DNA of 64,000 nucleotides from Membranipora membranacea (taxonomy: Eukaryota > Bryozoa > Gymnolaemata > Cheilostomatida > Membraniporidae). Where the stretch lies: contig OU612065.1 in assembly GCA_914767715.1 (NCBI GenBank), positions 16,614,001-16,678,000 on the forward strand. The letters are read 5' to 3'. Position numbers and translations under genes: made by a program. Below are positions 13,880-25,358 of this stretch, in pieces. Position 1 is the stretch's first letter. The number at the start of each line of letters is the position of its first letter. The notes under the pieces are model-generated. The model ran no database searches. It saw only the letters and a list, made by a program, of their open reading frames with translations, and had not been told where the DNA came from.

Positions 13880-16800
13880 TTAATGGGATGTCAAAACTGT
13901 TAAAGTGTCTGGCAAACACTTTGGCATCGATATTTTCCTCATTTTGATGCCAAAAAGGCAAACGATTAATATTATAAAAAAATTAAAAGCATATCCAGTG
14001 CCACTCTGCTCGTTTCTAAGCATGACTATCTGCTTTTCTTTGGATTTGAAGGCAAACCAAACTTCAATTAATTTTGCAGCTATGTGCTCATGACTGTAAG
14101 CATAATCAAGAATTGATGCAAATATCTCCTGGTCTACATATTTGCCAGTAGTGAACAGTTTCAGAATTCTTAGCTCTTTTCTATAGGAGCTTATACCTGC
14201 AAAGTGAGTGTGTGTGTCTACGATATTAATACCAAGTTTTTCCCAAATAACTCCAAGCCAGGCATCATCAGGCATGAAGTATGGCGTATCAAGCATAGCG
14301 TAATACACCTCTGATACTAAAGGCATGGGTAGCGCAAAGAACGTCCCTGAGCAGTACCGTGGGTAAGTCTTCCCTTCATAGTATCCATTTTGTACGATAT
14401 ATCTACAAAATTAACTCAAATATTCGATGCCGAACAACAATTGATGCTAAAGTGGCGAATCCCTGAGCAGCAGACATCTGAAATCTCCATGACACGGAGT
14501 GTCATCTGCTCCACAGGAATTCAAAGTGCAATAAGATGATGAACATGTCAACCATACATAGCTTCAACTTTGTATCCTTGAATATGATAAGATATATACA
14601 TCCTATTCCCATCACTGGTTACACAACAATCCAGACAGAGTCAGATGATTTTTAACTTGCACTATTGGAAATTTGGGGTGGATATTCTGGACAAGTGCCT
14701 AAAGTTTGAGTCTAAGAATACCTCATTTTCAGATAAAAAAGGTTGGGGAAAACAATGAAATTTTGCCTGTCTTTCAAGATAGAAAAGAAAGTATCCCTCA
14801 TCTGTGGAGTCATACAGAGGCTTCATGTGACATGTAATTAAACTACTGCTGCCACTCATGCAAATTTGTGCTCATTGAATTCTGCATAGCTCCAAGATAA
14901 TTAATTGAGACTTAAATCTCATAATTGGACCTAATGGACAAATAATTTGCACAAACTGATCTTCAAAATCGCACCAGCTTATGACGTGTACAGTGTGCAC
15001 TAGTAACTAGTAACTACGTCACCCAATACCGGTAGATAATTAATTTCATACCCTGATTTTGGCAATCAGTTTGTGCAAATAATGTTGCTCATTAGGTGAC
15101 AATGCTGAGATTACAGCCTCATTTTATTAGTTTTGAGCTACACAGAATTTTATAAGCACACATTTGGCTGTGTGGCAGCAGTGGTTTAAGATCTATCTAC
15201 CCTCTAGAAAGCAGGTCAAGTTTATTGCCAGAGTTGTGGTTGGATCACTATGACTTGGTGATTATATAAAAATATTTATAATCTTTGATTATATTATTTT
15301 GAAATTATTGGTCATTTTAAAAATGGTTCAGGTTTCGTGTTGATCCGTTGTGATTCAATCCAATTTTTTTGAGAAACAAAAACATCCATCCTTGACATTT
15401 CTCAATAGAATTGATAATAATCTGGCTCAAAGCTAATCATAGAAGGCTGTAAGTTGTTGGAATGATTCAGTTATATTTTCGTAGCGTGTTAGGAGTAATA
15501 ACTATGTGTACTGTTAGAAATTGTGCCCTCTGCTCATCGATGAGGTATGTGTGGGTATGTACAATTTAGGCTACCACTTTTTTTTCACTTTGAAGAACTG
15601 TAAAGGCTGAATATATCAACAAAGGCAGTGAAGTTATCTACTTATGTACAATGTCTCCGTTAATGCAAATAATATATTTATTCGTCAAAAAGATCAGTAG
15701 TTGAAAATGTATGTAAGTGGTAGCTTATTGGGTTTGTACATAACCCACCCATACATACCTCATAGATTAGGAAGGGGGGGGGGGGCATTTCCTTACATCT
15801 TGCATAACTTTTATTAAGAAGTGCTTCATACTTTTGGGTGTAAAAATATTACATAGGTACTGCAGAACTAGCTGCTTGACTATAATATATATATATTGCT
15901 TTGTTAGCTTTGTAATCATTTGTCTTCCATACTTTGGTTTGTACAGGGAATAACTTCAAGCTCAAATGCTTATTGCAGTATGATCAAACGTCTCCCAGGT
16001 AAATTAGTGACTCTGGATGCTAAGGACACAAATGACAAACACAAATTGCGTTCTTTAAACGGAAATGATCCGGATCTGATCTAAAGGGCAACCAAGGTTT
16101 CGCAGCAACGTATTAGTGGGTAGTAAATAATGTGCTAGGCAGCCTCAGCTTTGTGCATGACGCAGTGCAAAACTCAAAGTAGTTGCTGACTCTAAGCTGG
16201 GTAACACTTCAGTTTAGGGGAGGTTCCAAGACATTGCTGTAATAATGATAGAGCACAGGCTAAATAATAACAGGAACAGGAAACTGCTCTGTGGTATTCT
16301 ATTCTAGCTGAGTTTGAGTACCTGATGGATGAATTGTTACACAAGAATTCTGGCTGAATAATCATTCAAATTAGATTTTGTCATTTTCCCTATGCAGAAG
16401 GTGCCATCTGCTATCAATCGATGAGAACATGTTTGAAACCTTGGTTGCCCTTGTTGTACCTTGTGAGTTTTACTTGTTCCGGATCAGGAAAGCCCTTAAC
16501 CTTATTTGACTCATATGGAAATGGACAATACACGGCTAAGAAATCTATTAACTGGTGAGTGTGTGTGAAGGATCCTTTCGGACATTTGACTGGATTTTTT
16601 TTATATTTTATTGCTGATTCATCAACATTGATCATTTAGATGAGCAGGATCAAGGAGTGGGACACAGTTGTGTCGCAGAATAGGCCTACAGCTGGTGGAT
16701 GATGAATAATATATCCATTATTTTGAAATATCATCCTGCTTATACAATGAATGGATCATTATGGTTGTGATGAGATATAATACATTAATAATATGTATTA

Positions 16801-19800
16801 ATATTATATTCAATAATATCAATCACCTGATCCTAGCACCAACTCATCATGACTATGCTCAATTTTTTAATTAGGATTGTGTTATGTAAAATCAAAATTT
16901 TAAAATGCTACTGATGAAAGTTCAGTGGAAAAATAAGCTGATCAATCATTTCGTGTCTCAAATTGTAAGTTTCCCCGATATATCTTGGACACCGATAAAA
17001 AGTATAATCTGTCACACAGTAGCCATAAGCAATAGTCATATATTGCGCCACAGCAACCTCGCGGTATTTTCTGTTTTGACAATTTTAATTTCATATATTT
17101 TATAAATTTCACAACAGATAAGTCAAATGCTGAGAGCCATATGACCTTCTGGCCACAGGGACATTGACAACATAGTAGCAGGAACTCGTTCACTCTCCAG
17201 CATTGCTTTGCACAAAAATCTTTGAAAACGTTTTACTGAAAAGACAATGCATATAGGGTAAAAGCATTGACTGGAAAAGGGCTGTCATCATTTACATAGA
17301 TTCTAATTTGGGGACCAGGATATTGTATGAATTCAGTAGTAAAGTAAAGACAGTGTGATGAATAACTCTGTCCCTCTTTTTTAGATGGAAACTAATTTAA
17401 TCTTCAAAACATGTCTCTTTATAAGGCACGAGTTTAAAAAACCGGAAGGGAAGATCAATTGGGCTTAAATTGTTTTGAACTTGAATTAATCAGTATTACA
17501 CAGGAGATACATCTTCTTTTTAGGTCACAACCTACAATTTCAGATTTCATCAAATCACGTACGCAAATACAGCTGTGTGAGCTCGCAGCGTAATCAAACA
17601 TCCATCAATATTCATCAATTTCTATTTCACTCAAGATAAAGATACTAAGAATAGGAGACGAGACATGAGTAAAAATAAGCACTACTAGGGTGGGTTCAGT
17701 ATTTAGATAGTATCAAACTTGTTTTTAGACTGGATTAGGCCTATTTTTTTGCAGGATCCAACCTGTATTTGGTCATTATAAGACTTGTTCATATATTGAT
17801 TTACAGATTTAAAACATTTGCCTTTACTCTTCACTGGGTCGCACCAACTTTTTGGTTGAATTCACACTACAATGTCTGAAAATGTGAGATTAACTGACTT
17901 TCAAGGCTGACCGCAGTGGGTGTATTTTTAGCTAATCAGAGATACGCACATACTGATAGAATTCCTTAAGTCTTTGGATCAGCATTTTTTCTAGCAAGGT
18001 GAAGTTAGCGTGATACATTTAGTTGACATGCAATCATATTATGGAAGTTATGCAAATCAAAAATGGAAATAAGAGAGATCACCACATATAAAGGTCTTCA
18101 AAAGACTTGTTATACATGTGTTTGTTTTTAATTATCGCTGGTTGGAATTTCAATTTATTCTGTAGTGATGACTTTGCTATTATTTTTCGGGATAATGGAT
18201 ACTGTAACTTTGAATTGTTTCCGACATGGTTTGACGAAGGTATTAAGAGTTATATTGGCATAAGGCCACTATACATTTATTCATCCACTCCCATTCCCCA
18301 CCCATATATAATATTTCATCCGCATTTTTACAGTTGGACCCTGCCAGAAATCCTGCTTATAAGGAAACTATGAGATATAGAAGTAAATTTATTCATATTT
18401 GGCATTTTTACAGAATAATAATTAAATGAGGACTCCACCCAGTCATTTTTTATGGCCCGTTTAGGTAGGCATCAATTTTGCCTGATTTTCAGTTGTCAGC
18501 CCCCTTTGAACGACCTTCACCTACCTTGAGCTTGTGTCGTTGATGACTGGCATACAGCACGGAAATTCATAACAGAAAGAAACCTCACGCTCTTCCGCTG
18601 ACACTTTTATGGAATTTCCCGACACTAATTTATTCAGAATTCCTGCAACAATTCACAGCGGAGTTATATTATCTTCAAACGATTGATAGATTTCAATAAA
18701 TTGACCATTTTGTGCTTCGTTCAGGGCTTCACTCTGAATCAAACAGGCATTGAAAGTATAACCACAATAGTTTATCATGTGGGCCAAAACATTATTGTTC
18801 ATTAATGAAAAGCAAATGAGAGCGTAAGCTTCATCATTATTATTCAAATACTTGAGAATATGTGAAGTATGTAAACAAGACATGATTACCTGGGATGTCA
18901 AGCATCACTTCATCTCCAGCAATGGCCAAGTATTTGCACTTGTTCTGATATTGCCTTGCATAGTCAAAGGCTATGATGTCCTTAATTGTCAAATTAGCAT
19001 ATGTGTCCTACAGAGAGAGATGCCAAGATTGTTATGATGTTCGAGCGGTGACCTTTAGTAGCCGGGGGGGGGGGGGGCGTCGGACGAGGGGCAAAAGTCT
19101 GGGGGGCTCAGACTATAGCCAAGGTTGACATAACAATCAGAGTAACAAAATAGATAGAACATGACAACATATTGTAAAAGAAGCTTGTCCTTGCACTAGT
19201 TGTGAAGGGGAGACAGCATCTGTCATTATCAAGAATGTTCACTCTCTCATGAAAAGAAAATGTTTGTGGCATTCCATAATTTTCTCCGTTTTGCATCAAG
19301 GTTTTTTATTTATATTTGGTGTATTAATTGCCTTGACCTGGTTAAGGGAAGACAACTTCCATATTTATATTGGTTTGCACTTGTTTTCCCACTTGGATCC
19401 ACAATCATGGAAACGTTTTACATTTATTCACTTATTTTAGATAATTGTTATCACAATACCATATCTCATAATTCTGTTGAAAAAAATGAGATTCTGCTAT
19501 ACCTCGACCTCACCTTATAATCAGCTAATAAGACATCCTTGTGTTCAGTAGACTCCCTTAGTACCATATTATCTGTAGTTGCCATTCCTGATTTCCCAAC
19601 CAAATACAACAACTCAATTTTGTAGCTATCGTCATAAAGACTGGTGTTGCCTGGAAAATGGAAAGAATTTTTTCCCACTACATGACAATACTTCGATAAG
19701 GAATGATATTGTTGCCAATTAAAATATAATAAATCAAACAATCTCCGCGCAACCAAGCAAAGCAGGCAATGAACAATCGAAAAGTGCAATGTAATGATGA

Positions 19801-20143
19801 CGGTGTTTGAATGTGCTTGTGATTGTGACATGCAATGACATCAAACTCGGTGACACCTGCAATTTACAGTTATAAATGGACCTTCCTAATCTTTACAAAA
19901 ACTCTGACATACCCCAAGTTAGCCTGATAGCATCACGCCTCTCAAAGTGGTTTGCAGCACTCCTCACAATGATGAGCATATCTATGTCGGCCCTCCATCT
20001 TCGATTTGGTTCAGCAAGAATTGTGATTTGTTTCAGGTTAAGGTTTTCTTGATTGACATAGAATCGTGGAGGTACAACTGAGTCAGATGGTCGTTTGAGG
20101 TCATTGTATCGGAGACTCCATACTACTGCAACCCCATACAGAG
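13880..20143 (-). CDS. GT31 beta-1,3-glycosyltransferase-like protein, partial model
   Basis: Members of this family are type II Golgi membrane enzymes that transfer Gal or GlcNAc from a UDP-sugar in beta-1,3 linkage. Exons in coding order: 19913-20143, 19514-19650, 18890-19007, 18525-18642, 16460-16551, 13880-14402. The first starts inside a hydrophobic stretch (LYGVAVVWSL), then has the family block IIVRSAANHFERRDAIRLTWG (split across the text here only as a landmark: ERRDAIRLTWG). Exon 2 has YLVGKS and the E-S-x-x-x-x-D block. Exon 3 has the DTYANLTIKD block, and exon 6 has YPRYCSGT then DDAWLGV. The DxD metal site is altered: GDE stands where DSD or DDD is usual. Phases fit except between 18525 and 16551, so one small exon (length 3n+1) is missing, and the start exon upstream of 20143 was not found. 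The C-terminus carries an unusual hydrophobic run (FFIILIVCLFGI). Exact acceptor or linkage cannot be told. Confidence 0.8.
14842..15185. mobile_element. 344-bp inverted-repeat element flanked by TTAA
   Basis: The two halves are imperfect inverted repeats about 150 bp long. The left end starts ACTACTGCTGCCAC and the right end, read in reverse complement, starts ACCACTGCTGCCAC. The match continues through AATTTGTGCTCAT and TTTGCACAAACTGAT. TTAA lies directly outside each end (14838-14841 and 15186-15189), as expected for a TTAA-targeting transposon such as piggyBac-like elements. It has no coding capacity, so it would be a MITE moved in trans. It lies in the last intron of the GT31-like gene. 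Confidence 0.75.
15774..15785 (+). repeat. Poly-G tract (12 G)
   Basis: A run of twelve G in an intron of the GT31-like gene. Similar runs occur at 19064-19077, 20435-20444 and 22728-22740, with a C run at 23039-23050. Their length may be unreliable in sequencing. Confidence 0.7.
19064..19117 (+). repeat. Poly-G tract plus dispersed G-rich repeat, copy B
   Basis: Fourteen G at 19064-19077 are followed by GTCGGACGAGGGGCAAAAGT and CTGGGGGGCTCAGACTA. The second part matches copy A (6661-6715, opposite strand) and copy C (50439-50480). It lies in a GT31-like intron, just upstream (in transcript order) of the exon at 18890-19007. Confidence 0.5.
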
Positions 20144-20414
20144 CTGCATTAGTACAAAAAAAAGCTAATTTTTGTAATTAAAAAAAAAACAGCACATAAT
20201 CAGGCAAGGCTTCTCCTTAATGAGAATAATTATATGTTGCCCTTGTATTGATTGATTTTGATCCAATTTGCCTGCATACCAGTCATTCCCATCCAACTGG
20301 TGACTTGATTTAGGTCGGGTTTAATAAGGCTTGAGTGGGCATTGTGTGTACCATACCTGTAGGATGACTATAAATAATATTTAGATCTATGGAAACAGGC
20401 GTACAGACCAATGA

Positions 20415-20495
20415 ACAGGTCTACTCCACAACCTGGGGGGGGGGAGGGCAGTCAAACATTGCCTGCCAAAATCCCAGGTTTTGGAGTAGACCTGT
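20415..20495. repeat. Hairpin with ~22-bp stem and poly-G loop
   Basis: ACAGGTCTACTCCACAACCT at the left is nearly complementary to AGGTTTTGGAGTAGACCTGT at the right. A ten-G run and a short spacer lie between. The layout resembles the foldback elements at 22700-23078: a hairpin stem next to a long G run. GTACAGAC occurs on both sides but not directly at the stem ends. Confidence 0.6.
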
Positions 20496-20789
20496 GGTAC
20501 AGACATTGACGTAAACACTTGAGAAGATTTCATTGAGGTACAAACAAACCTAAACCAAAAGGAATCCTACTCATCTATGCCCCATACCATTGCATAATCA
20601 TATAAACCAGTATCTGAGTCTTGTCATGAAGTAAACAGTCAAAACACTCCTTGAACAGCTAGTAAGTATTATCTATAAAATAAGAAAAGCAATTCAATGA
20701 CAAAAGTTGCAATCAGTCTGATGGTTGTCTCAGTAGGGTTAAACATTTTGAGTGAGAAGAAGATTTTAATGTGCTCTGATTATTGGATA

Positions 20790-22595
20790 TGTGTGCATGT
20801 GTCCAGACATGGGGATTAGTAGGCCTAATGGTGTGAACACAATTGCCCCACTGCAACTTTCAATAAAAAGAAGAGGGGTGGAAAGCAATGCTCATGTGGA
20901 TCGTGAACAGTTAACTCTACCAAGTCATAATATGAAAACAGTAGCAAGGTTTGATAAAGAAGTTAACTCTTTGGTTTACTATAGCAAGGGGAGATTCATT
21001 TCCCATGGATCACCTTGGGATTACCATTTGGACCCTTCCAATTTCTTATACCGGAAACATATCGATCCACAACCTGACCTTTTCCATGGTCCAAGTTTCT
21101 CTTTCACATATGTTGAGAGCGAAACAATCTACAAACTGATAAAGTCCCTCAAACCAAATAACGTGGTGGCTTGACCATGTTTACAGCTTCCCTGTGCCAA
21201 ACTGTTGCAGACCTATTAGCTCTTCCCATAGCCCTGATCATTAACGAATGCTACAAGAAATCAATATTCCCTGACTGCCTAAAAACAGCCCTGGTCACCC
21301 CACTCTTTAAGAAGGGCGATAAAACAGACCCTTGCAATTACAGACCAATTTCCAGTCTGCCAATCATAGCAAAGGTGTTTGAGCTAGATATGAAAAATCA
21401 AATTATGACCTTTATCGAAACACATGGAATACTCTCAGATCGACAATTCGGTTTTCGTAAGCACCATTCCAGTGAACAGTTACTACTTTCTCTTTTACAA
21501 AATTGGAGAACAACGCTAGTCAACCCTCAACCGAATTTCATAGGTGCACTCTCTTTGGACGTACGTAAAGCATTTGACACTATAAATCATGGACAACTCA
21601 TCCACAAATCATGAAAGTTGATCATGATCAGTCCAGTGCACTACCGATTACATGTGGAGTGCCCCAAGGAAGTGTTCTAGGTCCAATCTTATTCAATCTT
21701 GCTATCAATGATCTCATTAACAAGCACAAAACTGCATTCGCTTACGCTGATGACACCGTTATTTACTGCTCAGCAACAGATATCCCTACCTTAATGGATA
21801 AATCTGAGTCATTGATGAGAGAAGTATCGAATTGGTATTCAAACAATCTCCTTCAACTCAACTTATCCAAAACCCAATACTGTATTTTCTCAAATAGGAA
21901 AGTAGGAGATTTTTACCAAATCCAAATAAACAATTTGAAAATAGAATCCAAGCATTCGCTCAATCTTCTTGGAGTTATTCTTGATTCAGAACTTAGTTTA
22001 ACCCCTCAGGCTTATGCCACCGCCTCTAAAGCAAACAAAATGGTCTACTTGTTATCAAAACTAAAAAAAAACATGACAGTAGAAAACTCATTGAAGACTT
22101 ACAAATCACTGATCAGACCTGTAGTAGAATACTGCTCATCATTGTACCTTGATGGTTTAGCCAAAAATTCAGATACATTAGAAAACATACAAAATAAAGC
22201 AATCAGAATCATAACTTCAGCCCCCAAACAATTTTCTGTCACATCTGGCCGCTTGCTCCTAAATTTACACACTCTCCACAGTAGAAGGAATTTTCTTTTT
22301 CATAATTTTGTCAAATCGAGGGTCCATAAAGGCCGTGCATCCAAGCACATACTTCATCATATTAGCAAATCAAACAGACATACACGATCACTTCGTAGCA
22401 ACTGTACAATAATTAAACCCTCATTGAGATCAAACCTAGGCAAATCAGCCTTATTTTTCATACATTTGTAACTAAATCAACCAAGCCTCATGAATCATTA
22501 TCATTTAATCCTACCTAATGTTGTTAACTTGTATTTTTGTTTGCCACTCTCTGTTTCTTCTTTTCTCATTACAAAATAAAGTAAAGTTGTGAAAT
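20790..22595 (+). pseudogene. Decayed LINE (non-LTR retrotransposon) reverse transcriptase
   Basis: This is a reverse transcriptase of the LINE type. RT fingers and palm start around 21100: TPLFKKGDK, then CNYRPISSLP and ILSDRQFGFRKHHSSE, then LDVRKAFDTINH. The second half gives GVPQGSVLGP, the catalytic YADD at 21743-21754, LNLSKTQ, LGVILD and a long thumb/C-terminal region ending at 22471. A stop codon and frame change occur at about 21170. Near 21611 the frame changes again, and about 45 residues that should lie between FDTINH and GVPQGS are missing, so there is an internal deletion. No endonuclease domain was seen upstream. An AATAAA lies near 22575. It is dead as an element, but it is better preserved than the copy at 10.5-11.6 kb. 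Confidence 0.88.
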
Positions 22596-22689
22596 ACCCT
22601 TTACCAGTGGTTCCTACATATTGTAGCAGCGGGTGTATTGTGTATACCCACAAATGAGTGTAGCGAAAGTGGAGAACTGAGCCTAGTAA

Positions 22690-22699
22690 ACACGCGCCC
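22690..22699. repeat. Target-site duplication, left copy (ACACGCGCCC)
   Basis: ACACGCGCCC is repeated exactly at 23079-23088, directly outside the right end of the foldback element. A 10-bp duplication fits Mutator-like or related transposases, which usually make 8-10 bp duplications. Confidence 0.8.
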
Positions 22700-23078
22700 T
22701 AGCCTGTCTTGACAAGCTTTGTTCGGTGGGGGGGGGGGGGAGGGAACAAAGCTTGTCAACGATTGCATCCGATATTAAATATTGTCTTCTCTTGCGATCG
22801 AGATGATAACTCCTTCATCACACTAATCAATTTGTATACATTCCACTACAAATTGATTAGTGTGGTAAAGGAGTTATCTTTTCGATCGCAAGAGACGACA
22901 ATATTTAATATCAGCTGCTCGACTATACAATTTGATTAGTGAGATAAAGGAGTTATCTTCTCGATCGCAAGAGAAGACAATATTTAATATCGGCTGCTCG
23001 ACAGTCGAGCATGCAAGAGTTGACAAGCTTTGTTCCCTCCCCCCCCCCCCACCGAACAAAGCTTGTCAAGACAGGCTA
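22700..23078. mobile_element. Foldback element, 379 bp, TAGCCTGTCTTGACAAGC ends
   Basis: Both ends carry TAGCCTGTCTTGACAAGC in inverted orientation, and each end then folds on itself: GACAAGCTTTGTTC, a 12-13 base G or C run, and GAACAAAGCTTGTC. Inside are three related ~75-bp blocks. Two are direct repeats (about 22850-22926 and 22929-23004) and one is inverted (about 22759-22848). They share GGAGTTATCTTNTCGATCGC and GACAATATTTAATATC. There is no gene. A perfect 10-bp duplication flanks the element. Short single-hairpin relatives occur near 30.4, 34.6, 48.2 and 58.6 kb. Confidence 0.85.
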
Positions 23079-23399
23079 ACACGCGCCCCAGCATGCAAGA
23101 TTTTTGCTATCTGGAGCACAAAATTGAAGGTCATTGGAAGGTCATTTTAAGGTAGGCGTGTACATTTATTTGTTTGTAAACAAAACCACATGGGCGGCAT
23201 CTTCAGATAATAGATGTGATGTTTGTTTTGTATGGAGTAGAGTTTGATGTAGCCTGTCCATGTATGCTAGTTGTAATATGAATGCAGCGTGTCGAGTCTA
23301 GTGCTATGTGCATGTGGTTTTTCTATTCCTCACTTCATTTCCAATTCAACCATGCTCCATGCTGCTAGCGTGTCTATCGGAATGCAAAATTGAACAGGG

Positions 23400-23592
23400 T
23401 ATGAGATATGTGAACCATAGAGCATTCGCTGCGAACAAGAAATTGAATTCAATAATTCCAAAACGGAATGTCCTAAATGTGGGGAGTGGTGTCACAAAGG
23501 GTGCATCCGAATTCCTCCTACTGCCCAATAACAGGGGCATTAGAGAACTTACATGTAGTCCATGTATTGAGAGAGGGATAGCTGTGCTCTAA
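23400..23592 (+). pseudogene. Broken PHD-finger-like zinc-binding fragment
   Basis: One frame reads ECPKCGEWCHKGCIRIPP before a stop at about 23528. The neighbouring frame then continues RELTCSPC. Put side by side these give the C-x2-C ... W-C-H-x2-C ... C-x2-C spacing of the second half of a PHD finger, interrupted by a frameshift. PHD fingers are common in ORF1 of LINE elements as well as in chromatin proteins. Given the surrounding repeats, a transposon relic is the likelier reading. No adjoining exon was found. Confidence 0.35.
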
Positions 23593-23760
23593 ACATTTTT
23601 ATTGCAACTTTCTCAGATATGGGAATTTATAGCATTGTTTTTTTGTTTGCATTCTTTTATATCCGCTTTTTATTTGGCAGACATCATCTTGATCAGTATT
23701 TGAATAATTTCTGATTCACGTGGCAAATGCACATCTATTACCATGTTCTGTCTAGTTTAA

Positions 23761-25358
23761 AGGATTACTGACACCTTGGAGGTTTTGGTATCGTTTTGAA
23801 GCTCTTAGTCTAACTAAGATAACACTGGCAATGTCTAAATTAGACTGTGGCCTCATTTCAAGGAGTAAGCCATTGAGGGAGCAAAATTCTTCTCATATAC
23901 TCTCATATACTCATATTGTCTCCCCTCACAGATCTTAGAGAAGACAACTCATCTAGTAAATCCCTTATGAGCAGTAGCCTCATTTCCTGAATTCTCAAAT
24001 ACACACCCCCATCTAAATGTTTATGATTCACATTGATTACTATGACTATGTAAACAAAGGCAAGCTTAACCGCAGTTGATGTATTTTAAGTGTTGTCATT
24101 ATGGGCATTCCATCGCAAGTGTGATTCATTCAATGGGCATACAGACAAAACAGAAAAATATTCTAAAGTCAATGATGGTATAACCAGAGACTATAGATAT
24201 CTATAGTCTCTGGTATAACATCATTCATTGTTACAACATCACAGTACATAGCAAACAGCAATTGTAAAGGGTGATTGTTCAAAGAGACCACATTTGAAGC
24301 CTGGCCCTCTGATCTCTGCCTTCTCAGTGAAGCCCAGTGAGGGCAGATTTACTAAACATAACAAAATAAACAGCTGACTGATGACTATGACCAGAAATTT
24401 GTTTGGCGATTCATTTCTATTTCATAAATTGAGTGCACTTATGCCGCACACACTTGCTGGGCAGAATTCTCAACAAATGGCTGCTAACTATAACATTCCA
24501 TCAGACTCTGAGGACAGTGAAGAAGATTATTTTTCAGCAGAGGAGGACATTAATTATGAGAATGGCAATATTTTAAAATGACGATGACACAAATATGCTC
24601 TTTCCTGTATTTTCTTAGCAGGAAAATTTGTGTAAACAAAAGCAGTCCATTGCCATACTCTGGATCTTGTGGCCAAGGGTATGCCGGGAGTCCTGGACAG
24701 AGCATGCAAATTCTAGATGGTCCCATTACTAATTTTATGTGCGTTCAGGCCAAAATTTACAAGGCAAATGAGACTATAAAGCGGTGGTCCTCAGATCATT
24801 CTGCATTGCTCATGACAGTGGCCCATACCAAAGCTCATAATATGTAAACCTCAAAACATCATAATCATCCCACTATTGTTTCCTTCAGCTGATTTTGCCT
24901 CGAGTTAGTCAGCGGTCAGCATGTTCATTCTAGCTAACCAACAATAACACCAGTTTGCAATGATGATCGGTGTATACAATGATGTTCTACAGTGTATACA
25001 ATGAAGATAGGGCTATTGAATAGGGTCCTTTGATGTAGGATTAATTGGAATAGTTACCTAACCACAACCTAATGTTTGTTTTACAAACATTGATATTTAT
25101 TAGCGAGAGCATCATAATAGCTGGCAAACTCATTCATGGTTATCAAGTTGGCCCTCAGACTTGAATCATGACTGAGCTGGCTCTTGACTGAGAGGGCAAC
25201 TTCCAATTTAATTTTAAAATGTGCTGTATTCAGCAGGTTTTCAGTTTGTGGCCAACTCAGAAACTGGTGCTACATCCAAAAAAATGCTATTTTTCATCAT
25301 TTTTTTCATATTTTTTTACCCCTGTAAAGTCCAGAACCTCCAAGGTGTCCGTTATCCT
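23761..25358. mobile_element. ~1.6-kb element with inverted ends, flanked by TTAA
   Basis: The left end reads AGGATTACTGACACCTTGG and continues AGGTTTTGG. The right end in reverse complement reads AGGATAACGGACACCTTGG and continues AGGTTCTGG, three mismatches in 28 bases. TTAA lies directly outside each end (23757-23760 and 25359-25362), so a TTAA-targeting transposase (piggyBac-like, or Sola3-like) is inferred. An internal reading frame at 24381-24581 ends in an acidic stretch with SDSEDSEEDYFSAEED, which resembles the acidic N-terminus of piggyBac transposases. No transposase catalytic core was recognised, so the copy is non-autonomous or internally deleted. Confidence 0.6.
24183..24214. repeat. 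Perfect 32-bp palindrome
   Basis: ACCAGAGACTATAGAT is followed immediately by its exact reverse complement, ATCTATAGTCTCTGGT, with no spacer. GGTATAAC occurs at both sides (24177-24184 and 24212-24219), overlapping the palindrome ends, which could be a trace of insertion. It is nested in the 1.6-kb TTAA-flanked element. A close relative is at 25508-25545. Confidence 0.8.

Noticed and set aside
18653-18901. 82-codon minus-strand frame within the GT31-like gene
   Set aside because: It runs across a donor site and intron between the exons at 18890-19007 and 18525-18642, in a different frame from the protein.
20790-22595. Retron or diversity-generating reverse transcriptase
   Set aside because: YADD and the RT order fit, but the FKKGD / NYRPIS / GVPQGSVLGP set is that of LINE enzymes, and no msr/msd or template/variable repeat was seen.
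22709-22939. 76-codon open frame with a glycine run
   Set aside because: The frame lies in the foldback element and the glycines come from the poly-G tract.
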